A stretch of DNA of 64,000 nt from the NCBI GenBank assembly GCA_002352425.1, contig DEIK01000118.1, positions 62,001 to 126,000 on the forward strand, given 5' to 3'. Positions within the stretch are counted from its first letter, which is position 1. Each line of letters opens with the position of its first letter. The DNA comes from Rhodobacteraceae bacterium UBA2776 (lineage in GTDB: Bacteria > Pseudomonadota > Alphaproteobacteria > Rhodobacterales > Rhodobacteraceae). The translations under genes and the position numbers were made by a program. The notes under the pieces are model-generated. The model saw only the letters and a list, made by a program, of their open reading frames with translations, did no database searches and was not told the origin of the DNA. Shown in pieces: positions 35,478-44,489 of the stretch.

Positions 35478-35517
35478 CTAAACAGTTCTACTATTCCGGA
35501 ATAGTGGAACTGTTTAG
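35478..35517. repeat. 40-base near-perfect palindrome
   Basis: Two 20-base arms (CTAAACAGTTCTACTATTCC and its complement) meet with no spacer and differ at one position. It lies between the ccr terminator and the helicase start, 61-100 bases upstream of the helicase ATG. It could be an operator for a dimeric or tetrameric repressor, a transcript-ending hairpin or a mobile-element remnant. Confidence 0.7.
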
Positions 35518-35523
35518 TACATT

Positions 35524-35560
35524 AAAAAAGGCCCCCAACACCGATGATGTCAGGGGCCTA
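35524..35560 (-). terminator. ccr: rho-independent terminator of ccr
   Basis: On the leftward strand AGGCCCC pairs with GGGGGCCT around an 18-base loop and is followed by TTTTTTAAT. It lies about 24 bases past the ccr stop. Confidence 0.85.
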
Positions 35561-35583
35561 AATTCAGCAAAATCTTCTGTCTC

Positions 35584-36870
35584 TTAGGTTCCTGCGTCCA
35601 ACGCATCTTCCAATGTGCGCAGCCCCGTCGTTGGGGCTTGAACCAACACCGCCATATTACCGGGCTTATGCTCGTTGTTCCACATTTTCATGTGCGCCGA
35701 TGGAATTTCATCCCATGGGAAAACTTCCGACATGCTTGGATCCAAACGCCGTTCAACCATCAATTGGTTCGCAGCGGCCGCCTGTTTCAAATGGGCAAAA
35801 TGCGAGCCCTGAACCCGTTTTTGATGCATCCACAAATAGCGCGCGTCCATGGTCAGGTTGTACCCTGTCGTGCCCGCACAGATCACAACCATACCACCTT
35901 TTTTGACAACAAACACTGACACAGGGAATGTGGCCTCGCCGGGATGCTCGAACACCATATCGACATTGTTGCCCTTGCCGGTGATGTCCCAAATTGCCTT
36001 GCCGAATTTGCGCACTTCGCCGAACCATTCTTTGTATTCGGGGGTGTTCACGGTTGGCATCTGTCCCCAGCAATTGAAATCCTTGCGGTTCAAAACGCCT
36101 TTGGCCCCCAAGCCCATAACAAACTCCCGCTTGTCCTCATTGGAGATAACGCCAATCGCATTGCCCCCCGCCGTGTTGATCAACTGAATGGCAAAGGATC
36201 CCAGACCGCCAGACGCGCCCCAGACCAATACGTTTTGACCGGGCTTAAGCTCATGCGGGTGGTGACCGAACAGCATCCGATATGCGGTGGCCAGCGTCAG
36301 TGTATAACAGGCGCTTTGCTCCCAAGTCAGGTGTTTTGGGCGTGGCATCAATTGCTGCGCTTGTACGCGCGTGAATTGCGCAAAAGAACCGTCCGGCGTC
36401 TCGTATCCCCAAATTCGTTGCGAGGGCGAAAACATCGGGTCGCCGCCGTTGCATTCCTCGTCATCGCCATCATCTTGGTTACAGTGGATCACCACCTCGT
36501 CGCCGACTTTCCAGCGCGTAACTTTGTCACCCACTGCCCAGATGATGCCCGAGGCATCCGAGCCTGCAACGTGGAAATCAGCGCCATGCACCGCAAAAGG
36601 TGTGATCGGCGTACCAAGTGCAGCCCAAACCCCGTTATAGTTCACGCCCGCTGCCATCACCAAAACCAACACTTCGTGGCTGTCGATGCTGGGTGTTTCG
36701 ACCACTTCTTGCAGCATTGCCTTGTCTGGATCGCCGTGCCGTTCCTGACGAATGGTCCATGCATACATTTGTTTTGGCACGTGCCCAAGCGGTGGGATTT
36801 CCCCAATGTTATACAAATCCTTTTCAGGCGCATCATAAGGGGCGATGTCAGGGTGGGTGGTAACAGTCAT
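35584..36870 (-). CDS. ccr: crotonyl-CoA carboxylase/reductase
   Basis: 428 residues from the ATG at 36870 (GGAGGCACTT upstream). It reductively carboxylates crotonyl-CoA to ethylmalonyl-CoA with NADPH and CO2, the key step of the ethylmalonyl-CoA pathway for acetyl-CoA assimilation. MDR fold: AAGVNYNGVWAALG, VHGADFHVAGSDASGIIWAVG, nucleotide-binding VWGASGGLGSFAIQL, and EHPGEATFPVSVFVVKKGG, all characteristic of CCR rather than simple quinone reductases. Ecm lies 1.7 kb away in divergent orientation, and a 19-base motif is shared by the two upstream regions. Confidence 0.96.
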   Translation of the reverse strand: MTVTTHPDIAPYDAPEKDLYNIGEIPPLGHVPKQMYAWTIRQERHGDPDKAMLQEVVETPSIDSHEVLVLVMAAGVNYNGVWAALGTPITPFAVHGADFHVAGSDASGIIWAVGDKVTRWKVGDEVVIHCNQDDGDDEECNGGDPMFSPSQRIWGYETPDGSFAQFTRVQAQQLMPRPKHLTWEQSACYTLTLATAYRMLFGHHPHELKPGQNVLVWGASGGLGSFAIQLINTAGGNAIGVISNEDKREFVMGLGAKGVLNRKDFNCWGQMPTVNTPEYKEWFGEVRKFGKAIWDITGKGNNVDMVFEHPGEATFPVSVFVVKKGGMVVICAGTTGYNLTMDARYLWMHQKRVQGSHFAHLKQAAAANQLMVERRLDPSMSEVFPWDEIPSAHMKMWNNEHKPGNMAVLVQAPTTGLRTLEDALDAGT

Positions 36871-36885
36871 AAGTGCCTCCAAGTA

Positions 36886-36904
36886 AAAATGCCGCAGCGC
36901 AGAA
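36886..36904. promoter_or_regulatory. motif shared by ccr and ecm upstream regions (ccr copy)
   Basis: AAAATGCCGCAGCGCAGAA, matching 17 of 19 bases at 38576-38594 before ecm. It ends 15 bases before the ccr ATG, immediately before the ribosome site. A second shared short element, TCGCGCAA, lies at 36938-36945. Confidence 0.5.
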
Positions 36905-36986
36905 TCAAAGCGGGTGTCACAAGTGAAGTATGACTGCTCGCGCAATAATGCAATTCAAAAAGGGTGGTTTTTGAAATTATCTAACG

Positions 36987-38378
36987 TTACGGAATATTGG
37001 CGCCCGTGGCTCCAACCGCGTGATGTGCTATGGAATTGGCGTAAAATTCCAATGCGGCCTGCTCTTTGGGGTTGGCGAGATAGGTCTCACCTTCTTGGGT
37101 CACCATATGGCGCAGCGATAATATCTTAAGGCCAATTTCGGCGGCATAGTCCAAACTGTCACGCGGCACATGAATATGCGCGCCATTTGCTTGCATCCGA
37201 CCTGCCATTGCCGTTACAGCCGCTTTCACTTGCGCCTGATCCATTGGCGCGTCTGCCGCCAGCATCGTGGCAGCCACCAATGGCACCGGCAACACGGGCA
37301 CAACGTCGCGCACCCGTTGCATTACCTTTTCAGCAACGCATTCAGTCACATTCCCGTCGCAGGTTTTGACGAACTCACGCAGGCTAACCGGATCGCCAAA
37401 ACTGACAGAGGCATACCCAAACCGATGATAGCGCCCTGTCAGCTTGAATTTCAATTGACGCCCAATAAAGCCCAGCATCTTAAGCAGGCTAAAACGGAAC
37501 TTGCGCTCCCCTTTTTCGCCAGCTGAAATCAAAATGCGGTCTTCCATCACCCGATCATAATTCAGCGCCACAGGCACAAACACCACATCACGTGTGCCGT
37601 CTGGGTCAAATTCGGACACCACATAGTTCAACAAACCCAGCTTTGGCGCGTGCACCGTGCCATCCAGACTGAGCCCACCTTCGGGAAACACCGCCTGTGT
37701 CACCCCACCCGCCGTGGCCAATTGCACATAGCGGGCCAACACGCGGCGATATAACAGGTTGCGGGATTTGCGGCGGATAAAATAGGCGCCCATCGCACGG
37801 ATCAAGTGTTTCAACGGCCAGATTTGTGCCCATTCCCCAACGGCATAAGACAGTGCCGAGCGCTCCGCCGCCAGATAGGTGACCAACACGTAGTCCATAT
37901 TGGAACGATGGTTCATCACGAAAATCACCGTGGCGTCTGGATCAATCGCCTTGATCGCTGTCTCGTCAAAATGCCCCAACCGCACACGATAAAGCATCTG
38001 ACTGAACCAACGCGAAGCACGGGTTGCGAAACCAAAATAGAGCGACGCGCTAAATGAAGGTACAATTTCATGGGCATACCGACGTGCCGTTTCAAAGGCG
38101 ACGTTTTCTGGCACATCCTCTGTGTGGGCGTGCTCCACAATCGCCTCAGCCACCTTTGGATCATACAGCACCCGTTGGATCATGTCATGGCGGCGGGCCA
38201 GTTTGAACGGCTCGATCGGGCGCTCTAACTTGGTGTTTACTTTGGTAACAACTTTTTGCATCCGGCGCCGTAGATACCAACGCACAGATGGGGCCAATAC
38301 ACGCTCCAATGCCGCAAAAGCAGCAAATCCGGCGATCAGCAGCAACAACCATAGCGGAATCTCAACAATACGCCCCAT
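36987..38378 (-). CDS. PlsB-like glycerol-3-phosphate acyltransferase family protein
   Basis: 463 residues. N-terminal hydrophobic anchor (about 8-27), then acyltransferase block I NHRSNMDYVLVTYLAAE, block II-like AYFIRRKSRNLLYRRVL and block III VFPEGGLSLDG. HRSxxDY is the PlsB/GPAT type rather than the PlsC NHxxxxD type. Expected to acylate glycerol phosphate or lysophosphatidate at the inner membrane; it is shorter than PlsB of enterics, lacking its long N-terminal region. Lies between ccr and ecm, a neighbourhood I recall in other Rhodobacteraceae. Confidence 0.82.
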   Translation of the reverse strand: MGRIVEIPLWLLLLIAGFAAFAALERVLAPSVRWYLRRRMQKVVTKVNTKLERPIEPFKLARRHDMIQRVLYDPKVAEAIVEHAHTEDVPENVAFETARRYAHEIVPSFSASLYFGFATRASRWFSQMLYRVRLGHFDETAIKAIDPDATVIFVMNHRSNMDYVLVTYLAAERSALSYAVGEWAQIWPLKHLIRAMGAYFIRRKSRNLLYRRVLARYVQLATAGGVTQAVFPEGGLSLDGTVHAPKLGLLNYVVSEFDPDGTRDVVFVPVALNYDRVMEDRILISAGEKGERKFRFSLLKMLGFIGRQLKFKLTGRYHRFGYASVSFGDPVSLREFVKTCDGNVTECVAEKVMQRVRDVVPVLPVPLVAATMLAADAPMDQAQVKAAVTAMAGRMQANGAHIHVPRDSLDYAAEIGLKILSLRHMVTQEGETYLANPKEQAALEFYANSIAHHAVGATGANIP

Positions 38379-38575
38379 TACGACAGCCTTTCAGGAATGT
38401 TGCCACAGGTCTAGGGGCGATGTGATTTGGCCGTTTTTAGGAATTCGGGGCCCTCTCCCTCATTTCCCCATGAAACGCTCCTGATAAGGTGGCCCGGTGT
38501 ACGGTTGGCAGCCCACCCGAGCGCGCAACATAATTATTATGATATTAGCCCTTGCGCAACATTCTTACTTTTGCG

Positions 38576-38594
38576 AAAATGCGGCAGCGCAGCA
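38576..38594. promoter_or_regulatory. motif shared by ccr and ecm upstream regions (ecm copy)
   Basis: AAAATGCGGCAGCGCAGCA, 17 of 19 bases identical to the ccr copy, ending 20 bases before the ecm ATG. TTGCGCAA at 38552-38559 and the near-palindromic CATAATTATTATG at 38528-38540 lie upstream. The 38379-38614 gap otherwise shows no gene. Confidence 0.5.
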
Positions 38595-38614
38595 ATTACA
38601 ATAAGGCCATCGCC

Positions 38615-40591
38615 ATGCCCGCATCAAAGACACCGAACCCAGAGACCCAAAACAAGCCACGTCCTTGGCTGTTTCGCACCTATGCGGGCCACTCCACTGC
38701 TGCGGCTTCAAACGCGCTTTATCGTGACAACCTTGCCAAGGGACAAACCGGTTTGTCCGTGGCCTTCGATTTACCAACCCAAACGGGATATGACTCCGAT
38801 CACATTTTGGCCAAAGGCGAGGTCGGCAAGGTTGGCGTGCCGATCAACCACCTTGGCGATATGCGCGCCCTGTTTGCTGATATCCCGCTGGAAAAGATGA
38901 ACACCTCGATGACGATCAACGCCACGGCGCCGTGGTTGCTGTCGCTTTACATCGCCGCCGCAGACGAACAAGGGGCAGACATTTCCGCCCTTCAAGGCAC
39001 TGTGCAGAACGACATTATAAAGGAATACCTGTCGCGCGGCACCTACATCTGTGCGCCCGCGCCGTCTTTGCGGATGATCACCGACATCGCTGCCTACACC
39101 CGCCAGCATCTACCCAAATGGAACCCGATGAACGTGTGTTCCTACCATTTGCAAGAGGCTGGCGCGACGCCGGAAGAGGAGCTTGCCTTTGCGCTGGCCA
39201 CCGCCACCGCCGTGCTGGATGACCTGAAAAACAAAGTCCCGCCTGAGCATTTTCCGGCTATGGTCGGACGCATCTCGTTCTTTGTGAATGCGGGTATTCG
39301 CTTTGTCACCGAGCTTTCCAAAATGCGCGCCTTTGTGGAGTTGTGGGATGAAATCACTACCGAACGCTACGGTATCACCGACCCCAAGTTCCGGCGCTTT
39401 CGCTATGGGGTGCAGGTGAACTCGCTGGGGCTGACCGAACAGCAGCCAGAAAACAACGTCTACCGCATTTTGATTGAAATGTTGGCCGTCACCCTGTCCA
39501 AAAACGCCCGTGCCCGTGCAGTGCAGTTGCCCGCCTGGAACGAGGCCTTGGGCCTGCCGCGCCCTTGGGATCAGCAATGGTCGCTGCGGATGCAACAGAT
39601 TTTGGCATATGAGACCGATCTTTTGGAATTTGACGATCTGTTCGATGGAAACCCCGCGATCACCCGCAAGGTTGACGAGTTGAAAGCCGGTGCACGCGCC
39701 GAGTTGGCCCAGATTGACAGCATGGGCGGGGCGGTGGCCGCGATTGAATATATGAAATCACGGCTGGTCGAGTCCAACGCCGCCCGCATCGCCAAAATCG
39801 AAACCGGCGAAACCACTGTTGTCGGCGTGAACCGTTGGGTCGAGGCCGAGGAAAGCCCGCTGACTTCGGGTGATGGCTCGATCATGGTGTCCGATCCTGC
39901 CGCCGAAGCCGACCAGATCGCACGTCTGAACGCATGGCGCGAGGACCGTGATGATGCGGTTGTTAAATCTGCACTGGATAATCTGCGCGCGGCGGCTTTG
40001 TCGGGTGAAAACATCATGCCCGCTTCAATTGCCGCAGCGCGCGCTGGCGCGACCACAGGGGAATGGGGTGCGATGGTGCGCAACGCCTTTGGGCAATACC
40101 GCGCCCCCACAGGCGTCACGCCGAACCCCTCAAACCGCACCGAAGGTTTGGACGAAATCCGCAGCAAAGTCGATGCGGCCTCGGACACGTTGGGCCGACG
40201 CATGAAAATTCTGGTGGGTAAGCCGGGGCTGGATGGTCATTCCAACGGCGCCGAGCAGATCGCTACCCGTGCGCGCGATTGCGGCATGGAAATCAGTTAT
40301 GAAGGCATCCGTTTGACCCCCGCCGAAATCATCGCCAGCGCCAAAGTTGAGGACCCGCATGTGATTGGCCTGTCAATCCTGTCCGGCAGCCACGTCCCAT
40401 TAATCCACGATCTACTGGCGCTGATGAAGGCCGAAAACCTGACCCATATTCCGGTGGTTGTCGGTGGTATCATTCCCGAGGATGACGCCCATACCTTGCA
40501 TGATATGGGCGTCGCGCGGGTCTATACTCCGAAAGATTTTGAACTGAACAAAATCATGGACGACATCGTCACATTGGTCGCGCCGTCCTAG
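38615..40591 (+). CDS. ecm: ethylmalonyl-CoA mutase (MeaA-type)
   Basis: 658 residues from the ATG at 38615; upstream in-frame starts would put the motif shared with ccr inside the coding region, so I prefer the shorter form. Adenosylcobalamin-dependent conversion of ethylmalonyl-CoA to methylsuccinyl-CoA. RPWLFRTYAGHSTAAASN and GLSVAFDLPTQTGYDSDH open the TIM barrel, MNTSMTINATAPWLLSLY is the substrate region, and the C-terminal B12-binding domain has DGHSNG (DxHxxG) near residue 539 and VVGGIIPEDD. Single-chain layout fits Ecm rather than methylmalonyl-CoA mutase. Confidence 0.95.
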   Translation: MPASKTPNPETQNKPRPWLFRTYAGHSTAAASNALYRDNLAKGQTGLSVAFDLPTQTGYDSDHILAKGEVGKVGVPINHLGDMRALFADIPLEKMNTSMTINATAPWLLSLYIAAADEQGADISALQGTVQNDIIKEYLSRGTYICAPAPSLRMITDIAAYTRQHLPKWNPMNVCSYHLQEAGATPEEELAFALATATAVLDDLKNKVPPEHFPAMVGRISFFVNAGIRFVTELSKMRAFVELWDEITTERYGITDPKFRRFRYGVQVNSLGLTEQQPENNVYRILIEMLAVTLSKNARARAVQLPAWNEALGLPRPWDQQWSLRMQQILAYETDLLEFDDLFDGNPAITRKVDELKAGARAELAQIDSMGGAVAAIEYMKSRLVESNAARIAKIETGETTVVGVNRWVEAEESPLTSGDGSIMVSDPAAEADQIARLNAWREDRDDAVVKSALDNLRAAALSGENIMPASIAAARAGATTGEWGAMVRNAFGQYRAPTGVTPNPSNRTEGLDEIRSKVDAASDTLGRRMKILVGKPGLDGHSNGAEQIATRARDCGMEISYEGIRLTPAEIIASAKVEDPHVIGLSILSGSHVPLIHDLLALMKAENLTHIPVVVGGIIPEDDAHTLHDMGVARVYTPKDFELNKIMDDIVTLVAPS

Positions 40592-40599
40592 TCTTCCGT

Positions 40600-41910
40600 T
40601 CAGAACACAAAGTCTGTGGCAGACAAGGTCGACGCGTTGAAATTCAACAACGTGATGTCATCGCCCCCGTAGGCAATCACGGTGTCAGAACCGGATTGGG
40701 TAATTGTCAGATCACTAAACCTGATGTTGCCACCGATAAACGTGATCTCATCAACCCCGGCTTCGAAATCAGTGATCACGTCGTGGCCGTTGATTTCCCG
40801 AATGAAATCGTTTGGATCAAAATTGCCGTTGCCTCCAAACCCGCCAAAACCACCAAAACCGCCCGAGCCTGTCGAGCGAATATAATCGGGTGATTCAAAA
40901 ATGAATTGATCCGCGCCACCACCACCGGTCATGGTGTCGTCACCCGTGCCGCCAGTCAGACGATCGCCCCCGCCATCCGCGACCAAAACATCATTTCCTG
41001 CATCGCCGTTCAGAAAGTTGTTGCTGTTGTACCCACGGTCACCAGCCGCAAGGTCGATGACCTCCAAGCGGTCATTCCCTTCGCCGCCATATAGCACATC
41101 GGTGCCAGCACCAGCATATAGACGGTCATTGCCCTCGCCACCGAGCAGCGTGTCATCGCCAGAGCCGCCGCGCAGGACATCGGCCCCGTCGTCACCCAGC
41201 AAAGTATCATTGCCGTCGCCGCCAGAAAGCCCGTCATTGCCGTCGCCACCCCTCAGGAAATCGCGCCCCACACCGCCTTGCATGCCGTCGTGGCCCGCGC
41301 CTCCCGAGAGGTAATCGTCGCCATCCCCGCCGACCATAAGATCATTGCCGTCTTCGCCATATAACCGGTCATTGCCCGCTTCCCCAAACAGTCGGTCATT
41401 GCCAGATCCGCCGTATAGGTAATCAATGCCATCCCCCCCAAAAAGCATGTCGATCGAGTTCTCTCCAAAAAGCCGGTCGTTGCCCGCCCCCCCCACAAGC
41501 GTGTCGCGACCATCACCGCCATACAGCCAGTCGTTGTCAGCACCGCCATCAAGATAGTCATTGCCAAAACCGCCAAACAGGCGATCGTGGCCGGAGCCGC
41601 CATATAGCCTGTCGTTGCCATAGCCCAGGACGTAATAGGATGTGCTATCGCCATAAAGGGTGTCATTGCCGCTTCCGCCCCACAGCTTGTCATCCCCAGT
41701 GCCACCAAAAAGGCTATCGTTATCGGCACCGCCAAAAAGTCTGTCATTGCCGCTGTCACCATAAAGCCGATCAGCCCCAAGACCGCCCGTCAGCAAGTCA
41801 TTTCCACCGCCGCCACTAGCGTAATCATCCCCTTCATAGGCAAAAATGTTGTCGTCGCTTGCCCCGCCGAAAATGAAGTTTCCTTGGTAGGTTCCATAAT
41901 AATTTGCCAT
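40600..41910 (-). CDS. RTX repeat calcium-binding protein, probable type I secretion substrate
   Basis: 436 residues from the ATG at 41910, chosen because GGAG lies eight bases upstream. After a short N-terminus it is built of about 30 GGxGxDxLxG nonapeptides (for example GGSGNDRLFGEAGNDRLYGE) to about residue 345. A GGFGGFGGFGGNGN linker and a C-terminal domain (DVITDFEAGVDEITF ... STLSATDFVF) resemble RTX secretion domains. No enzyme domain is visible and no type I exporter gene is nearby. Likely surface or extracellular, calcium-folded. The DNA is highly repetitive. Confidence 0.88.
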   Translation of the reverse strand: MANYYGTYQGNFIFGGASDDNIFAYEGDDYASGGGGNDLLTGGLGADRLYGDSGNDRLFGGADNDSLFGGTGDDKLWGGSGNDTLYGDSTSYYVLGYGNDRLYGGSGHDRLFGGFGNDYLDGGADNDWLYGGDGRDTLVGGAGNDRLFGENSIDMLFGGDGIDYLYGGSGNDRLFGEAGNDRLYGEDGNDLMVGGDGDDYLSGGAGHDGMQGGVGRDFLRGGDGNDGLSGGDGNDTLLGDDGADVLRGGSGDDTLLGGEGNDRLYAGAGTDVLYGGEGNDRLEVIDLAAGDRGYNSNNFLNGDAGNDVLVADGGGDRLTGGTGDDTMTGGGGADQFIFESPDYIRSTGSGGFGGFGGFGGNGNFDPNDFIREINGHDVITDFEAGVDEITFIGGNIRFSDLTITQSGSDTVIAYGGDDITLLNFNASTLSATDFVF

Positions 41911-42098
41911 GTTCATCGCTCCATATGCTGTATCGATTTCCACTAAAAAATCTCACGTTAACTTCAACAGAGCATAGGGAGCGCTCAGCGGAGCCAACAA
42001 GTATGGAATACCTGACCAACTATCGAAAAAGAGGGTATATACCTTATTCTTATGGGTACTTGGAAGGGTCACGGCCTAACGCTCGGCCCACCAAGTGC

Positions 42099-42569
42099 CT
42101 AAACCGGCAGGGCAGTAGTCTTGAATACCGTGCGCAACGCAAATGACGATTGCATCTGTGCAACGCCTGGCAAACGCGCCAAATACCGACGGTGAATGCG
42201 GGCGAAATCTTCGGTGTCTTGGGCCACCACTTTCAACAGGTAATCCGCCGTGCCAGCCATCAAATGGCATTCTAACACGTCCGGCACCTTGGCCACTTCC
42301 CGTTCAAAGGCCTCCAGCACTTCGTCCGCTTGGCCAGATAACGTAATTTCGACAAATATGGTCGAAGGACAGCCCAATTTGCGCGGATCCAGCAGCGCCA
42401 CGTAGTCCTTGATGTAACCATCTGTCTCGAGCCGTTGCACCCTGCGGTGACAGGCCGAAGGCGATAGATTGATCTTGTCTGACAGATCCGCATTGGTCAT
42501 CCGCCCGCGTTTTTGCAGTGCCCCTAGGATACGACGGTCTATGCTGTCTAATTCCTGTAACACGCTCAT
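42099..42569 (-). CDS. Lrp/AsnC family transcriptional regulator
   Basis: 156 residues from the ATG at 42569. Winged-helix N-terminus (LDSIDRRILGALQKRGRMTNADLSDKINLSPSACHRRV in pieces, residues 6-45) and an effector-binding RAM domain from about 65 (VEITLSGQADEVLEAFE, ECHLMAGTADYLLKVVA). Divergent from ald across 125 bases, so it most likely controls alanine dehydrogenase in response to alanine or another amino acid. Confidence 0.92.
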   Translation of the reverse strand: MSVLQELDSIDRRILGALQKRGRMTNADLSDKINLSPSACHRRVQRLETDGYIKDYVALLDPRKLGCPSTIFVEITLSGQADEVLEAFEREVAKVPDVLECHLMAGTADYLLKVVAQDTEDFARIHRRYLARLPGVAQMQSSFALRTVFKTTALPV

Positions 42570-42600
42570 TTCTTCTAACCCCTGATTGTTTAGCCAAACT

Positions 42601-42613
42601 ATCTTGCGCAGAT
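42601..42613. promoter_or_regulatory. inverted repeat in the Lrp-ald divergent region
   Basis: ATCT-TGCGC-AGAT, a small dyad in the 125-base region between the regulator and ald. It is a candidate Lrp-family site; the evidence is only its position and symmetry. Confidence 0.3.
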
Positions 42614-42694
42614 GGTACAACCTTCACCCGTTCTTTTCAAAGCAATTGCGTGGGTAGGTCAATATGGTCATCCCATAGGCAGGGAGGAAGTGCC

Positions 42695-43810
42695 ATGATT
42701 ATCGGATGTCCAAAAGAGATTAAACCACAAGAATTCCGCGTTGGAATAACCCCAAATGCAGCCGGCGAGGCTGTTGCGCGTGGCCACAAGGTCGTGATCG
42801 AAACCCAAGGCGGCAATGGTGCTGGGTTCACGGATGAAGACTATATCGCTGCTGGTGCTGAAATCCTCGGCACAGCCGCTGAAGTTTTCGAAACCGCTGA
42901 CATGATCGTCAAGGTTAAAGAGCCTCAAGCCATTGAACGCAAAATGCTGCGCGAAGGGCAATTGTTGTTCACCTACCTACACCTTGCGCCCGATCCCGAC
43001 CAAACCAACGACCTGATCGCAAGTGGCTGTACCGCCATTGCCTATGAAACCGTAACTGACGCAAGCGGTGGTTTGCCGTTGCTGGCTCCGATGTCCGAAG
43101 TTGCTGGCCGTCTGGCCCCGCAAGTCGGCGCATGGACCTTGCAAAAAGCCAACGGTGGTCGCGGCGTTTTGATGGGCGGCGTACCAGGTGTTGGGCCTGC
43201 CCGCGTTGTGGTGATCGGCGGCGGTGTCGTTGGCACCCACGCAGCCCGTATCGCGGCGGGTATGGGCGCGGATGTGACGGTGCTTGACCGCTATCTGCCA
43301 CGCCTGCGCTATCTGGATGATGTGTTTGGCCGTGATTTCAAGAACAGCTATGCCTCGGCTGGCAACACGATTGAACTGGTCCGTGAGGCCGATATGGTGA
43401 TCGGTGCCGTGTTGGTACCTGGTGCGGCTGCGCCAAAATTGATTAGCCGCGCGCAGCTATCGGAAATGAAACCGGGTGCGGCGCTGGTCGATGTGGCCAT
43501 TGACCAAGGCGGGTGTTTTGAAACCTCGCATGCCACCACCCATCAGGACCCGATTTACGAGGTTGATGGCATCATGCACTACTGCGTTGCCAACATGCCG
43601 GGTGCAGTTGCGCGCACTTCGACAATCGCACTCGGAAACGCGACAATGCCGTTCATGTTGGCGCTTGCCGACAAGGGTTGGAAGCAAGCCTGCATTGACG
43701 ATGCACATCTGGCCAATGGGCTGAATGTACATGCCGGACATCTGACGTACGGCGCGGTCGGCACGGCCCTTGGCATTGATGTGACGCCGACGGCAAGTTT
43801 CTTAAAATAA
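42695..43810 (+). CDS. ald: alanine dehydrogenase
   Basis: 371 residues from the ATG at 42695 (AGGGAGGAAGTGCC upstream). Reversible NAD-dependent deamination of L-alanine to pyruvate. N-terminus MIIGCPKEIKPQEFRVGITP with K and R of the substrate site, AHRI-like FTYLHLAPD, the NAD loop GGGVVGTHAARIAAGMGADV near residues 174-193, and ISRAQLSEMKPGAALVDVAI. Probably regulated by the divergent Lrp-type gene. Confidence 0.96.
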   Translation: MIIGCPKEIKPQEFRVGITPNAAGEAVARGHKVVIETQGGNGAGFTDEDYIAAGAEILGTAAEVFETADMIVKVKEPQAIERKMLREGQLLFTYLHLAPDPDQTNDLIASGCTAIAYETVTDASGGLPLLAPMSEVAGRLAPQVGAWTLQKANGGRGVLMGGVPGVGPARVVVIGGGVVGTHAARIAAGMGADVTVLDRYLPRLRYLDDVFGRDFKNSYASAGNTIELVREADMVIGAVLVPGAAAPKLISRAQLSEMKPGAALVDVAIDQGGCFETSHATTHQDPIYEVDGIMHYCVANMPGAVARTSTIALGNATMPFMLALADKGWKQACIDDAHLANGLNVHAGHLTYGAVGTALGIDVTPTASFLK

Positions 43811-43875
43811 AACAACGGAAAAGACGGGCAGTTGCGTATAATACTGAATAGTTACTCAATTGGAGCACTTATACG

Positions 43876-44478
43876 ATGCGGTCCCGCCTTTCCCCTTACT
43901 GGTTATGGCTGGTCTTATCCCTACCCGCCCTTAGCATGGCCAATGCCCTCGTCACCGACACCAATCCCCGCATTTACCATATTCTGGTGCATCCCAGCGG
44001 CGAATTTTCCGCCCGTTTTTTAATCATTGCGATGATTGCGACACCTTTGACGATGTTGCTTAAAGGCTGGCGCGGACCGATCTGGTTGAAAAAGAACCGC
44101 CGCTATTTTGGCGTTGCCGCCTTTGCCTACGCCCTGCTGCACACCGTATTTTACCTGATCGACAAAGCCACATTAGAGCGGATGATCGGCGAATTGGACC
44201 GGCTTTATATCTGGACCGGCTGGCTGGCGTTTTTGATCTTTATCCCACTGGCCGTGACTTCGATGGACTATTTTGTGCGGGTCATGGGGCCTAACTGGAA
44301 AAAACTGCAACGCTGGACCTATCCGGCCGCCGTGCTGACCCTGATCCACTGGGCTTCGCTGCACAATTGGGGCGGCTACGTGCCTGCTCTGATACATTTC
44401 GGGCCGCTGATCGCTTTGACAGCCTATCGTCTATGGTATTGGTATATCCGGCCAAGGCGCAGCGCCTCACAGGCGTAA
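43876..44478 (+). CDS. MsrQ-like ferric reductase-type heme membrane protein
   Basis: 200 residues, about six transmembrane segments. NPRIYHILVHPSGEFSARFLI, RYFGVAAFAYALLHTVFYL and TYPAAVLTLIHWA carry histidines positioned to ligate heme, as in the YedZ/MsrQ branch of ferric-reductase-like domains. MsrQ passes electrons to the periplasmic methionine sulfoxide reductase MsrP. No msrP lies next to it, so the partner is unknown and another quinone-linked role is possible. Confidence 0.8.
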   Translation: MRSRLSPYWLWLVLSLPALSMANALVTDTNPRIYHILVHPSGEFSARFLIIAMIATPLTMLLKGWRGPIWLKKNRRYFGVAAFAYALLHTVFYLIDKATLERMIGELDRLYIWTGWLAFLIFIPLAVTSMDYFVRVMGPNWKKLQRWTYPAAVLTLIHWASLHNWGGYVPALIHFGPLIALTAYRLWYWYIRPRRSASQA

Positions 44479-44489
44479 TCGCCGCACAT

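Noticed and set aside
40930..41880. Regular short DNA repeats resembling an array
   Set aside because: They are the coding repeats of the RTX protein (27-base, nine-residue period), without spacers of uniform length or cas genes, so not a CRISPR array.
42034..42043. GGTATATACC palindrome upstream of the RTX gene
   Set aside because: Only 10 bases, A/T-rich core, no second copy noticed; too weak to call an operator.
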